Below, piece by piece: positions 12,240 to 23,230 of a stretch of DNA of 64,000 nt; the stretch's first letter is position 1; every line of letters begins with the position of its first letter. This DNA is from Sequoia sempervirens (lineage: Eukaryota; Streptophyta; Pinopsida; Cupressales; Cupressaceae). The notes beneath the pieces were generated by a model, which saw only the letters and a list, made by a program, of their open reading frames with translations, made no database searches and had not been told where the DNA came from. The stretch covers positions 529,348,550 through 529,412,549 of the forward strand of contig VDFB02193867.1 of NCBI GenBank assembly GCA_007258455.2, given 5' to 3'. The position numbers and the translations under genes were made by a program.

Positions 12240-12574
12240 ACCATTGATCACTTCCCTATTTGCGATGAAGTCCTTTTAGATGAACCAACCTATGAATATC
12301 ACAAACATTTGGTTTGTAGTTCTCCTAAACACTCTCCTCCTAGGGAGAATCTCATGGTACACAAACATATGAACATTGACACATATCCTTCAACCACTAA
12401 ACCTTCCCTAGATAAGGATCCTCAAGTGTCCTTAGCATCCCCTTCACCAACATATCAAAATTCCAATCAAGAAAAAAAATTTGAAGTTATGACAATACAA
12501 GTGGGACTCCTTTAATTAGTGAGATTCCTAAGTCAACTTCCATTAGTGAAAAACACAAAAAATTCAAAGATGTC

Positions 12575-13846
12575 TTGAAATCCATTATGCAATCTACTAT
12601 TAACAATGTTTTGCAGCTGCTAAGTTGTAACTTAGTGACTCAAACATCTAGAGGACCACTCGACACTTCTACACCATTACCTTTTCCTCAAAAAGCACCT
12701 AGTGTTGAATATCTTAAAAAGACTCCTACTGATATATCTGTATGGGAACTCATTCAACTCTCACCAATAGTCAAACTTGTCTTTCATGAAATGATAGAAA
12801 TACAGAAGGAAGAAATAGAATATTACATCAAATAAAATTATGTCACATCCTCCTCCCATCCTATGCAACCCACTCCATCAGAAATCACATTCCCTAAACA
12901 TGAATTACCCTCACTTGTGATTCAACACAAAAATGATCACTTGATGATAAAGGTAATCATTCATGAAACTCTAATTAGGAAAATTCTCATCGACAATGGA
13001 TCAAAAATTAATGTTTGTAGCATGGACCTCCTACACAAACTTGGCATGGACAAAAATCTCATTCAACTTAATGATATTCATATTTGTGGCTTTGACAATG
13101 TTAACAGGAAAACACTTGGGATAATCACATTACCTATTGAGGTCGGACCTGTAGTGTTGCCTACCTCTATTCATATCATGAAACAACCCCTTCCATACAA
13201 TATTATCCTAGGTAGACCATGAATTCATGCTATGAAAGTAGTCCCATCTAGCCTTCATCGTGTCATGAAGTTTGAATACAACAACATGATATACATGATT
13301 GATGCAGATGAGCGAAGCTATGTGTCAACTAATCACAACACTTCCACCTCCCTTAATCCTTCCATTCCTAGATCAAAACTTGAACCTATACAAGTTGGTC
13401 CTAACTCTTCACCTACAACAAAACTCTTTTGTGATAATTGGGGATCGTTATATTTTAGCCCTCCTTCCCATAATATTTCCAAAATATCACCCTCATGGTC
13501 CAAAGAGTCATATACAAACAATTCCTTTTTAGACACAAGTTCTAGTAGTGATTGGAATTTCACACCTACCTTTAAGGGAGGGTGTGAAAAATCCCAATCC
13601 CAACCCAAACAACCTTGTATTCCTTTTTCTCAACTTAGTTCTACCAAATCACTTCATGGTGGTGATGATGGAAATATAAGTTTGATCCCTCATGACACCA
13701 TGACACAGAACATTCAAAAGGATTTGTGTTCTTTTAAAGCAACCAATCCTTATCATCAACACACACACCCCCCTCATCTCACTTGGAAGATTGTTATGGT
13801 ATCAGTTACAATCTTCCTCCTACACATAGATGCAATGAACACATGA
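12575..13846 (+). pseudogene. Gypsy-type retropepsin remnant with flanking polyprotein
   Basis: Three fragments in one frame, interrupted by TAA (about 12833) and TGA (about 13220), read as an LTR-retrotransposon polyprotein. After a short DISVWELIQLSP motif comes an aspartic protease: KILIDNGSKINVCSMDLL (Asp-Asn-Gly-Ser at the catalytic loop), then CGFDNVNRKTLG, LPIEVGP and PYNIILGRP, as in Ty3/gypsy proteases. The TGA replaces the Trp usually found after LGRP. The C-terminal 150 codons are low complexity. No reverse transcriptase, RNase H or integrase follows before the polypurine tract at 15.17 kb, so the copy is internally deleted or a non-autonomous derivative. Confidence 0.75.
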
Positions 13847-13849
13847 GGA

Positions 13850-15165
13850 AAACTGACATATCATACTCTTTCAAGAAAGATCTAGGAGTATCTCCCTTAT
13901 CTCTATTTTTATCAAAGACTTGCACAGTTACAATAACATTCAACCTCTAAAGGAGTGTGGTGCTCTTCCTTATGTGGGAGCACCTAATTTCTTTACTTAA
14001 TACTCACTTTCATCCATTCCAGGCCCACCTTTCTCCCTCACTCAGTGGGGGGCAAGGGGTATGATAGCCTTGTCCTCGTATGTTAATTGTCGTCTCTATT
14101 GACCTAGTCATTGACCTTTCATGAGCATATAAGAGCAAGCTTGGGATGTGGATGACATGTTTGAAGATTGATACACATGTGACATACTCCCCTTTCTACA
14201 TCACGTAGCCTAACTTCAAAACATATGACTTGGCATAGGGATTTCCAAGTTGGCTCTCATGTAATGTTTTCCTTTTTCATTCTCTTTCATCCTTTACTTT
14301 AAAGTAATTGCTCACAGACTAGTGTGTAGAAATTCCTTTAAAATGGGGGCTATACATTACCATAATTCATTTGTATGCTTGGTTCTTAGTGTAGCCTTTT
14401 CATTTATATGATGTGTTAATTGTCACTTTGCGGATGACATTAGGTGTGATGTCCTTCATAAGTGTGATCTATCTTAGCATATTACATTCCTCTTGGTGGC
14501 TTGATGCGATGCACTACATCCCCTAAATTGTGAATTTACTATTCTTTAATTGGTCCTTTCTTGGAGACATTACACACAATGTTCCCTAAGTGACTGACCT
14601 TGCATGAACTTAACAAGACTCCTTTGAACATCCTTTACATGTTTTCATTTTCGCATTTTGTATGGCCACCTTGCATAACACAACTTGCATTCCTATGGTG
14701 CCATCTTGTTTGTTCATGAGTTCTAAGCATACAACGTTTTGATTGTCTCATGAAGCTTGAATTGACATCCTTTTCCTTTTGCTTTGTGGTGCCTTGTTAA
14801 ATTTATCACGAGGTATAACTTCAACATGGTTGAGTGGGAAGCCCACCTAGCAGCATGACTTTTCCCCATAGCCACTTTTGTATTTGTGAGTGCATACCAA
14901 CTAGTGTATGTATCTTCCTTTTTGGGATTTCTAACCCACGGACGATCATAAGTTTTGTGGCCCCAAAGTGAGGATATATTGTGGCCTTCTCACCCCGTAG
15001 ATGACCTGAAGCTATGTGGACCCAGAGTGAGTACATCTTTTCCATCTTGTCTTCTTTTCTATCTTTCCTTTGCATGATTTTGTATCTTGGGGGCTTAGCC
15101 TACATGTAGATCTCTCTTGAATGTCTACTTTAGTGTGAGTTTGAAGCAAGTTCTTCCTCTCACTA
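13850..15165 (+). other. Noncoding internal part of the gypsy-like remnant
   Basis: No pol domain or long open frame survives between the protease remnant and the polypurine tract. A CTCACTCAGTGGGGGGCAAG phrase at about 14038 resembles the later polypurine tract. Confidence 0.4.
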
Positions 15166-15166
15166 T

Positions 15167-16370
15167 AGTGGGGGCCAAATGTCTCATAGAAAAAAGTAAC
15201 CTTTGCTGTACATGGGATAATTCATGATAAAGTTGAATTAATGAGTCCTTGATTTAGTGTTGTGATGCATATTATGCATACATAATAGGTATTGGACCTT
15301 TGCAAATTGAATAAAGTGTGTTGATATCGTGTAAAAGTGTTGTAGAGTCTTGTAAAGGACTTTCACACTTTTCTAGACTTAATAAACCTATTTTCCCTTA
15401 ATTCAACATTATAAAACATGTTTAATTACATCATCACATTAGTTTACGAGGCTTGTAAAGTGAATTTAATGTTAAAATAGTGTTGTAATGTGTTTTACAT
15501 GTTCACATTGATTCTTGCACCTTCCTAGGTTGTGTGGACCTCATTTTAGTGTTGTAAAGTGTATTTAATTACACTTTCACATTGAATTATGTGTCCCAAT
15601 CCCTAATTGACTTTTATATCATATTAACAGGCCCCTCTTAACCCATATTGTGCATCCCAAGGCATAATTTGATCAAATAACTGACATAGTCATCATATAA
15701 GCCTAATTTTCTTATTTCTCGGCATTCAAGCTAGAAAAAATTACTCCTATGAGACCCATTCACAATTAGTGATGAATTAGTCCCATCTAGGTGGGACCCA
15801 TTCACCATTAGTGGCGAATGAGTCCCATTTTGAGTCAGTTTTGTCATTTGAGCGAGAAAAATTAGGTTTTAAGTTGAATTTTACATCATGTCAGTTTGTG
15901 ATGAGGTATAATCGGGATACTAAGGCACAATTTTCTATAAATAAGTATTTTTATCCTCATTTTACATATTTGTTATCTATTATCTCTTATCATTCCTTCA
16001 TCCACCAATCTTTCATCTGAAGTCAAGCAAGCTAGGATTTCTTCATTACAAGTCATCAAGTTAGCTTTCTAAAGGATTCAAGGGAAGATTTTACATGTAT
16101 TGTTGTAGACTTTCAAGATCATTCATCATGGCAAGGTAATTTATTCCATTATTGCATGTTTTATTCTATTATTTCATCATTTTGGTTTAATTACCTAAAA
16201 GGGGTTTGACCAAGGCAAACCCCCATGTGCTAACATTCAACAAATTCTCTTCTCTTCTTGTATTTTTGTAGATTTAGGTCTCTTGGAAGCTTATAGATAA
16301 TTGAAGATCAAGTTGCAAGGTTTCTCAAGTCTTCTTCTGATTCAACAAGTCAAAATATCAACAAAAAGTC
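15167..16370 (+). repeat. Putative polypurine tract and LTR of the gypsy-like remnant
   Basis: AGTGGGGGCCAAA (15167-15179) is a polypurine-tract-like run followed by TGTCTCATAG, a plausible LTR start. Downstream are three or four degenerate hairpin-prone repeats spaced about 70 bp (GTGTTGTAA...TTCACATTG, about 15337-15590), as in LTR enhancer regions. Then comes a TATA box (CTATAAATAAG, about 15935). The LTR probably ends near 16365 (ATCAACA), but no matching 5' LTR is present, so the boundary is inferred. Confidence 0.4.
15750..15827. repeat. Two adjacent imperfect palindromes (GGGACYCATTC family)
   Basis: At 15792-15827 the sequence TGGGACCCATTCACCA is followed, across a TTAG centre, by its near reverse complement TGGCGAATGAGTCCCA. 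A second, weaker version lies at 15750-15785. Related palindromes occur at 10676-10707, 11349-11381, 16478-16510 and 16593-16624. All six lie in the same gypsy-like remnant region. Confidence 0.65.
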
Positions 16371-16504
16371 ATTTTCGGACTCGAGTACGACAGTTTTAGA
16401 AGTGGATACCTGTAGGGAATCAAAGTGCAGATTGAAAACTATGGAATCCACTCTTGAATATTAAAAAATTCAAAAGTGGAATGATTCACCATGGGTGGAA
16501 AAAG

Positions 16505-16982
16505 AGTCCCATTTCCGAGTCAGTTTTGTGATTTATGCATTTTCTAACACCCTTTTGACATAAATAGGTTTCAACATAGTTTACCAGAATAGGGACTGAT
16601 TCACCCTAGGTGGCGAATGATTCCTATCAGGCTTGAAAAACATCATCAAGAGTGTTTCAGAAGCAATTTCTAGTCTACTTCAGAGTTCTAGGTGCACACT
16701 TTAAGTTTCATTCATTTCTATTTAGCTTTGCATTTGTTTCTAGATCATAGTTTCATTACATAATGTGTTTTCGAACACCACTTGTTTCTTAGGTTTTGCA
16801 TATTTAATCAATCAATTTCATATCTTAGCTACACTTAGATCATTCCATTTAGCTAATACAACATCATACACATCCTTTATTTGAGTGAACCACCTAGATC
16901 TTTGAGGTCTATCTCTCTCCTTTTAGGTGATAAACCCTAAGAGTGCAAGAGAAGTACATAGACCCAAAAATATATGGTTCAC
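16505..16982 (+). repeat. Long direct repeat, copy 2 (pairs with 10575-11064)
   Basis: The second copy of the approximately 480-bp direct repeat. It begins GAGTCCCATTTCC and ends after ATATATGGTTCA, where the match stops abruptly. It contains the palindrome GGACTGATTCACCCTAGG at 16593. Confidence 0.6.
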
Positions 16983-18840
16983 TTGCAAAAACCCTCTCAA
17001 ATTTGAGGTTGGAGCTATTGTTAGTGAGAGATCTAGGTTGTTTTTAGTAAAGTTGAGAATTCTCTTCTCTTGCATCATGTGATGACCTGGAGAATTAGAA
17101 AAACTTGAAAAAAACACCAGATTGGAGGTTGTCTCTACATAACTAGCTTTCATGGAAAGTCACTTTTGGCTCTTGTTGGAGGAGATCTAAGCTTAGATTT
17201 GAGTTCAAGGTAGCTGAGAAAGTCAGGATTGACATTTGTTTCACCTAAATCTAACATTTCTCGTCAAAGTTATTAAGGTTTGAAGATTTGAAAAATCTGG
17301 GAGTAGGAGAGCTTCTGGTGCATTTTCAGGAAGATCCGACCCCGCCATTGTCTTTAGGAGGCCCAAGAGAAAAAAATCAATACATAATTTTCCCTATTTC
17401 TCCTTCAATTATTCATGAGGAAAAAAAAACCCATGGTGGTTGTACGACTCCTAGGTACAAGGTATGATATTTGGTTTTGCAAAATAAATAAAATAAAATA
17501 TTTTCTATTTCTACATCAACTTTTAAAAGTTTACTAGAGAATTATTTTTGTATAAGGCAATAATATTATACAAATTGGGGTTTTGAAATATATGTAGAGG
17601 TTTTTTATATGGCCGAGCCAAATTTTCTAACTGTCTATGACCTATATTCTATTGTTTTTTTTTAAATGGTGGAAAATTTTACTGGTCGAGGCAATTAATT
17701 AACAAAGGGATTGTCAACTTTTGTTTCGTACCGTAGCCAGCTTGTCCAACCCCTTGTCACATCAGAAGGCCTGTGGCCTTTTCTTTGTAGACATCGACAT
17801 TTATTTCCAAGTACACTCCCATAAGCATTAGCTTTTAGTTTCCAACTAGTTCTTTGAAGTTTTTCCATCGGCCCGTGCTACTCCTACCGGTATATTTACT
17901 ACCATCATCACGTACATCCTTCTATCGATCAGTCAACATATATTGGCATACCTTCCTCTATGGGTGGCCTTCATTGGCGATACTAACTCAAAAGACTTGT
18001 CCAATGATGTATCCACTTTGAAAATCGGTTGGTGTGAGTCACATCCATCGGCAGGTACAGTACATTTATTGACATCAACATCCTCTATTCTTCATTAGCA
18101 TCCAATCATTTCCCAAGCGGTACAGGTGAATAAAAATAGTGATTTGGTAGATTGACCTGATTCTTTATATCGACTTTTATAAGTATTAAATGGTTTATTA
18201 AAACTTTGGTTTAAAATATTTTGTTAGCCGACCATACAAATCATTGTAAATAGACGATGGGATTTTATTTTTTGCATCTGTACTACCAGCAGTCATATGA
18301 GTGACCCAATTGTAGCCCATAGATGCACATTTTTTATGCCTAATTAGCCTTTGATTCGCCCTATTTTCCCCCTAAGTACCTAAAATAGGTCTTTTTTCCA
18401 ATTGTGCACAACTTTTCACCACGATCTCCAAATTCTACAAACGAGCTATCGACGTAAAGATCTTTCTGAGTACTTCGCAGTGGTGCATGTCTTTTTGATA
18501 GATTTTGTAGCAAGTATAATTTATTCACAACTAATATCAAATCACCCCTTTGGACCTCTGTGCTCATAACTTTTTTCCAGTTTCTCCAATTATGGTGATT
18601 CAAGTTGCATTTGGAAGGTATTAAGGATCTCTTTGATTTGGTTCATATACTTTTTTCAATTTCAGCCCCAAGTGTGAGATATTCAGATTTTTGCATATTT
18701 TTTTTCTGCTTCATAACTTGGACATCCCAATTCTTGGAGAACTTATGTTTGTGGGGAGAAGTCTATTTTCAGTTGTATTATCAAATTTGGGAGGCTTCAT
18801 ATCAGTTTGATTCAGATATTTTCCATATTTGCACTCTTGG
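16983..18840. other. No gene recognised
   Basis: Low-coding sequence between the gypsy-like repeat and the copia remnant. It may include leader or LTR sequence of either element, but I find no repeat of it elsewhere in the window. Confidence 0.4.
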
Positions 18841-18845
18841 TACTT

Positions 18846-20190
18846 GTTGATATGATGGTTGAACTAGGATTTGAAATGTTGACTCCTCATAGCTATCACA
18901 CTTGGAAGGTAAAAATGCAAAGATTTCTTTGGTCAAAGGGTTTGTGGTCCACTTTGAGTGATCACCAACCTAATTTTTCCAGAGAGTATGAATGATTTTC
19001 TCATAGGAATAAATGTGATGAAGCTATGGATTTGATTGCAATGCATATTTCAGATAGTTTATTCTTTCATATTGAGGAATGTACAACTCCTAAGTAGGTT
19101 TGGTATAAGTATAAGACTCTCTTTGGTGCAGTTAGTGAGGTACATGCCATGTATTTGGAGGCTAAATTGGCTTCACCTTCTACAGATGCATTCTCCACCA
19201 TTGAATATGACTTGGTAAAATTCAAATCACTAAGATCTCAATTGGCAGGATGTGGAAAGGAAAAAACTAATAAAAAGTGCATCTTTTTTATTTTTTCTTA
19301 GTTGAAATGTTCATTTGCATATGTTTCTACTTCTTTCTATGCAAAAATGGATGGTTTAGGTGATTCTTTTTTAAGGCCATCATTTGAGACATTTTGTGAT
19401 TGGTTGACTAGAGAACAAGCAAAACTTAGTCAATTTGATACACATGCTAAGAATCATGCTTTAGTTGCATCATCATCATCTAAGGATAAAGGAAAGAAAA
19501 AGTTCAAACCTAAGGAAAAATCTAAAGAACCACCCACCTCTTCAAAAGAGGAAAAACCTAAGAAGGAGAAGACTAAATGTGGTTATTGTAAAAAACCAAG
19601 GCATGGTGAACACACTTGTTACAAGAAAGAGTTAGATGAAATGAGGAAACTCTTAAAGAGCACAACATTTCTTTGCTTTCTAAGTCTAAAAGTTCATCAT
19701 CTTCTTCTTCTCAATCAACATCTACTACACACACTGGTCATGCAAGCATTGCAAATATGAGTGATATGATAGATGATTATAAATAGAAAGGACAATGTGT
19801 CCTTGTTGTAACACATGTTGAGAGGTAGAGAAATTGGACTCTTGACTCTAGAGCCTCCTATCATATATCATCCCAACCTTAAAGGTTTTCATCTTTGAAT
19901 CATACTTCACTTATGAGTATCTTGATGGCTAATGATGTGTATCTTGATGTATTTGGTAAAGGAGTTATTGATGTGCCACATGGTAGCTTTAATAATGTGC
20001 TTTGTATTCCTAATATTAAGCACAATCTTCTTTCAGTATATTAGATAGCACAAGCTAGTAAATCAATTGAGTTTATTCCAGATTCAGTATACATTTGAGA
20101 TTTGGATACTAAGCAACTTGTTGAAGTGGGTAGGGCCAATCATCAAGAAAAGATCTACTATTTTTCTCATTTTGTCCTAGGTATCATTTT
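18846..20190 (+). pseudogene. Ty1/copia gag-protease remnant
   Basis: A broken frame begins with a copia gag N-terminus (SYHTWKVKMQRFLWSKGLW, typical of the UBN2/gag-polypeptide domain). It runs through WYKYKTLFG and EYDLVKFKSLRSQL to a Lys-rich linker and a zinc knuckle CGYCKKPRHGEHTC (C-X2-C-X4-H-X4-C, about 19578-19620). After a frameshift the start of a copia protease follows: NWTLDSRASYHISS at about 19830, then LCIPNIKHNLLSV. The catalytic DSGAS motif reads DSRAS. Stops at 18995, about 19096, 19300, 19862 and 20042 show it is dead. Integrase and reverse transcriptase are missing: an LTR-like segment follows directly. Confidence 0.8.
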
Positions 20191-20199
20191 CTAGGTGAT

Positions 20200-20560
20200 A
20201 GGATAAAAGATTATTTCTAGAAGTCTTAGTTGGATTTTATAGAACTTATCTTATCTAGCTATTTTACATGACTCCTAGGTAGTTAGTTTATTGGTTGTCT
20301 CATGTCATATGATTATGACATTTGTCAACATCATGTTCATTACTACATTTCAACCTTGCCTATATAAGGAAGGTGATTATACACATTTGTAACATATTTC
20401 ATACCTCATCATTTGATAGGTCTTAATATCAAGCAAGCTCATTTTCTTGCATTTCCTCTTGTAGAAGGTTTTCATTTTTTTTTGCAAACTTGTTCTTGGG
20501 TATTGAGTTAATATCTTTAGCTCTTACAAATTCCAGTTCAAAGTGATCGCGTGACAATTT
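20200..20560 (+). repeat. LTR-like segment following the copia remnant
   Basis: Immediately after the copia protease fragment lies noncoding sequence with a strong TATA box (CCTATATAAGG, about 20359), CACATTTGTAACATATTTC downstream and a T-rich end, as in a copia 3' LTR. No second copy is in the window, so the limits are estimates. The placement implies a large internal deletion removed pol. Confidence 0.4.
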
Positions 20561-20862
20561 TGTAACAAAAAAGGATATTTCTATCTACAGTATTGTGTTT
20601 ACAACATTCTATCTATAGTATAGTATTGTGACTATTTTCACAAAATTCTATATATATCCCTAATGTATTTTTACAGACATTTCAAATTTAATATCAAGTT
20701 AATAACATGCATTTTATAATTACAAATTAGCATTCCAACAAAATTCTATAAATATCCAAAAATGTATGTTTACACACATTTACATCTTAATATCAAGTTA
20801 ATTGAAGTGATCGTGTGCCAATGTTGCAAGAAAAAATATATTTATATGTCTACTATTGTGTT
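20537..20862. repeat. Short direct repeats beside the Tat 3' LTR
   Basis: Two pairs of diverged direct repeats: 20537-20605 with 20797-20862 (AGTGATCGYGTG...CTATTGTGTT), and 20644-20703 with 20740-20802 (AAAATTCTATAWATATCC...TTAATATCAAGTTAAT). They abut the Tat element's LTR outer edge. Confidence 0.55.
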
Positions 20863-20886
20863 CAATTGCATACATTTTATAGATAT

Positions 20887-21909
20887 TGTATCGTGTATGT
20901 ATTGTAAAGTGTGAGTGCAAAATAGGTAATACAACACAATTAATGAGACATTATATAATAGAATTCATATACAATAATCAAATCAAAACAAGAAATCTCT
21001 TAATGTCGTCCCATTGTTCTATATCCTCAAGGATTCATTAAATCATAATGGCTCTCAGATTGTGTATGTACTATGACTGTTACAACGACAACCTGAAGAA
21101 TGAGATACTCAAAATGCAATGAATTTATTCCTATATGATGATTGTTAAATGATATTGATGTTGCGATAAGGATATGATAATGATATGATGCTAAATGTTG
21201 TGATAGAAATGTTGTATGACAACTGCTATGATATCTAAGATGCGGCTAATATTAAAGCCATGTTTATGCTAATATGCTTCTAAAATGCTTAATTGCTAAA
21301 TGCTCAAATGCTCAAATGTAATTTTTGCATAGTAAGATTGCTCAAAGTTGGGATCGATTTGTTGTAGAATGAGGTTGTATTTATAGATTTTCCAAAGCAC
21401 AGTGTGATGTGGCAGCAAACAAGGGTCTGGATTTGATCTAAATGAATCGACAGTGGAGGATGAAGAAGTTGGAGAGGATCAAGGAGAGTGTTTCTTTCAA
21501 TAAAAAATTCTACCAAGTGACTAGGAGGAATAAATGGAGGAAGAGAGCCAAGTCTCTTAAGTTTGTTCAAAAATTTGTTGGAGATAAAGCATAATTAAAT
21601 ATATTTGAAACTTTCAATTTTGTTGAGACATTTGATGAGTTGGAAAGAGGAAAAAGCTATAGACATGTGACAAAATTCCAATTTAGCATTTGAATTTAAT
21701 TGGAGGAAAGATAATTAAATAAAACAAACTATTTGAATTTGTTTATTTAATTAAGATGGAAGAATCTGATTAAGATAGAAGAATTAGAATATGAACTATA
21801 TAACTAAATAAATATATTTATTTATAAGTAGATGAATTAAAGGTCAATTAATTAAATAAAATGTATTTAACTAATTAAATTATCCAAACCATTTTTAAAG
21901 GTGTATACA
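20887..21909 (-). repeat. 3' LTR of the Tat-like element
   Basis: On the minus strand it starts TGTATACACC (21909) directly after the polypurine tract and ends CGATACA (20887), so it has TG...CA termini. The promoter TATAAATA is at 21385-21378. The part 20887-21510 matches the 5' LTR; the U3 part 21511-21909 has no partner in the window. Confidence 0.85.
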
Positions 21910-21925
21910 TTTTTCCCCTCTTTGA
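21910..21925 (-). other. Polypurine tract of the Tat-like element
   Basis: On the minus strand TCAAAGAGGGGAAAAA abuts the TG start of the 3' LTR, the expected second-strand priming site. Confidence 0.75.
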
Positions 21926-22497
21926 AGTGATGTGTTTACACATTGCTTCAAAGAAAAATTTGTTGCTAGTGCTGACAAAAAAAAATTCTAATATGCCCCA
22001 GATGCTAATTTCAAGTAATGATGGATATATGCCTCCTCGGGAGATAAACTGATGATTTTTTTTTGGAATTTTATCATTTTTTTGATTTTTTGGAATTTTT
22101 TGATGATTTTCAAAATTTTATGATGTGGAAATGATTTATCTCCTGAAAAATGATGTTGAATCTGCCCCTTTGATGAATTAATTGATTAAGATCCCTTTTT
22201 AAAAAATTAAATCAATCCCACTTAATTACCTCTCAATTACCCCTTTAAAAGTTGAAAAGTTGTGGATTTTAGCTCATTTGTGTCATTTTGATTTTGAAGA
22301 TTCGGAGTGAGTGAGTGAATTGAGCAATTTTGGCAAGATGGTGATCCCTTACGAAACCCACCGATTTGAGCGAGTTTGTCATCACAACTGCCCAACAACA
22401 TATGGACCTCCAATACGTACCTTGAGAAACCTCCTCGTGATTTTTGAATTTCATCTTTCTCACATTTTTCACATTTAAAATTTGGTTAATTGTGTTT

Positions 22498-22894
22498 TAG
22501 CGCATCTGAGCTTGGATGTAGTGCATTTGTTCTCTATTCTGCCACATATAGTAGTTTAGCACATAGGGATAGATTTTTAGCGTATCTAATAAAGGTTATA
22601 GCACATAGAGTATAATAGCACATATAGGCCTAGATTTAGTGCATCTGCTAAATGAAATAGCACATATAGAGTTGTAGCACATTTAGGGCATGAAATAGTG
22701 CATTCAGTCAATATTTTATCACATATGGTCATTTGGCGCATTAATGAAATGAAATAGCGCATTTGTGAAGTTTGATGGCACATTTGGTTTTTTGGTACAT
22801 ATAAGCCCTATTATAGTGCATCCATGAAGTTTTCTAGCACATCCATGTTTTTGGTGCATGGAAGCACTATTTTAGTGCATTTCGACCAAAATGA
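22498..22894. repeat. TAGYRCAT repeat with 59-bp higher-order period
   Basis: About twenty imperfect units begin TAG(C/T)(G/A)CAT or TGG(C/T)RCAT. Start positions (22498, 22519, 22540, 22557, 22578, 22599, 22616, 22637, 22658, 22675 and so on to 22852) follow a strict 21, 21, 17 spacing, giving a 59-bp composite repeated at least six times. The same motif appears inverted in the clusters at 34.1 and 35.6 kb. It lies inside the Tat element near its 3' LTR. Confidence 0.9.
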
Positions 22895-22983
22895 TGTAAT
22901 TTTGATTAGACTCCTTGATTTTGATGATTGTGATCGTGTCAGCCTTTGATTTGATAATGTCGATAGATTAGATGATGATTGAT

Positions 22984-23140
22984 CTCATGATAGATGAGAA
23001 TCAATGATAGGATGATGATAATTGATCTCATGATAGGTGAGGATCAATGATAGATTGATTGATTGACCTCATGATAGGTGAGGATCAATGATAGATTGAT
23101 TGATTGACCTCATGATAGGTGAGGATCAATGATAGATGTT
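22984..23140. repeat. Tandem repeat of about 41 bp
   Basis: Four copies of TGACCTCATGATAGGTGAGG plus ATCAATGATAGATTGATTGA-type sequence, with CTCATGATAG at 22984, 23027, 23068 and 23109. It lies upstream of the antisense plant mobile domain gene. Confidence 0.85.
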
Positions 23141-23230
23141 CAGGAGATTTGATCAAAATCTCACTAGTGCTTATTAGATTGATAGGTTGATTGATGTTGA
23201 TTGCCATGATTGCTGATTTGTGATATGTTA

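Noticed and set aside
10575..16982. A clean LTR pair of one gypsy element
   Set aside because: The repeats lack matching U3 sequence, and the polypurine tract at 15.17 kb lies well before the second copy, so the ends do not behave as a simple LTR pair.
20580..20886. Target-site duplication of the Tat element
   Set aside because: Only one outer end of the element is intact (20887). The other is truncated at 36528, so no duplication can be tested.
22498..22894. CRISPR-like array
   Set aside because: The repeat words are too short and variable, there are no unique spacers of constant length, there are no cas genes, and the DNA is clearly plant nuclear.
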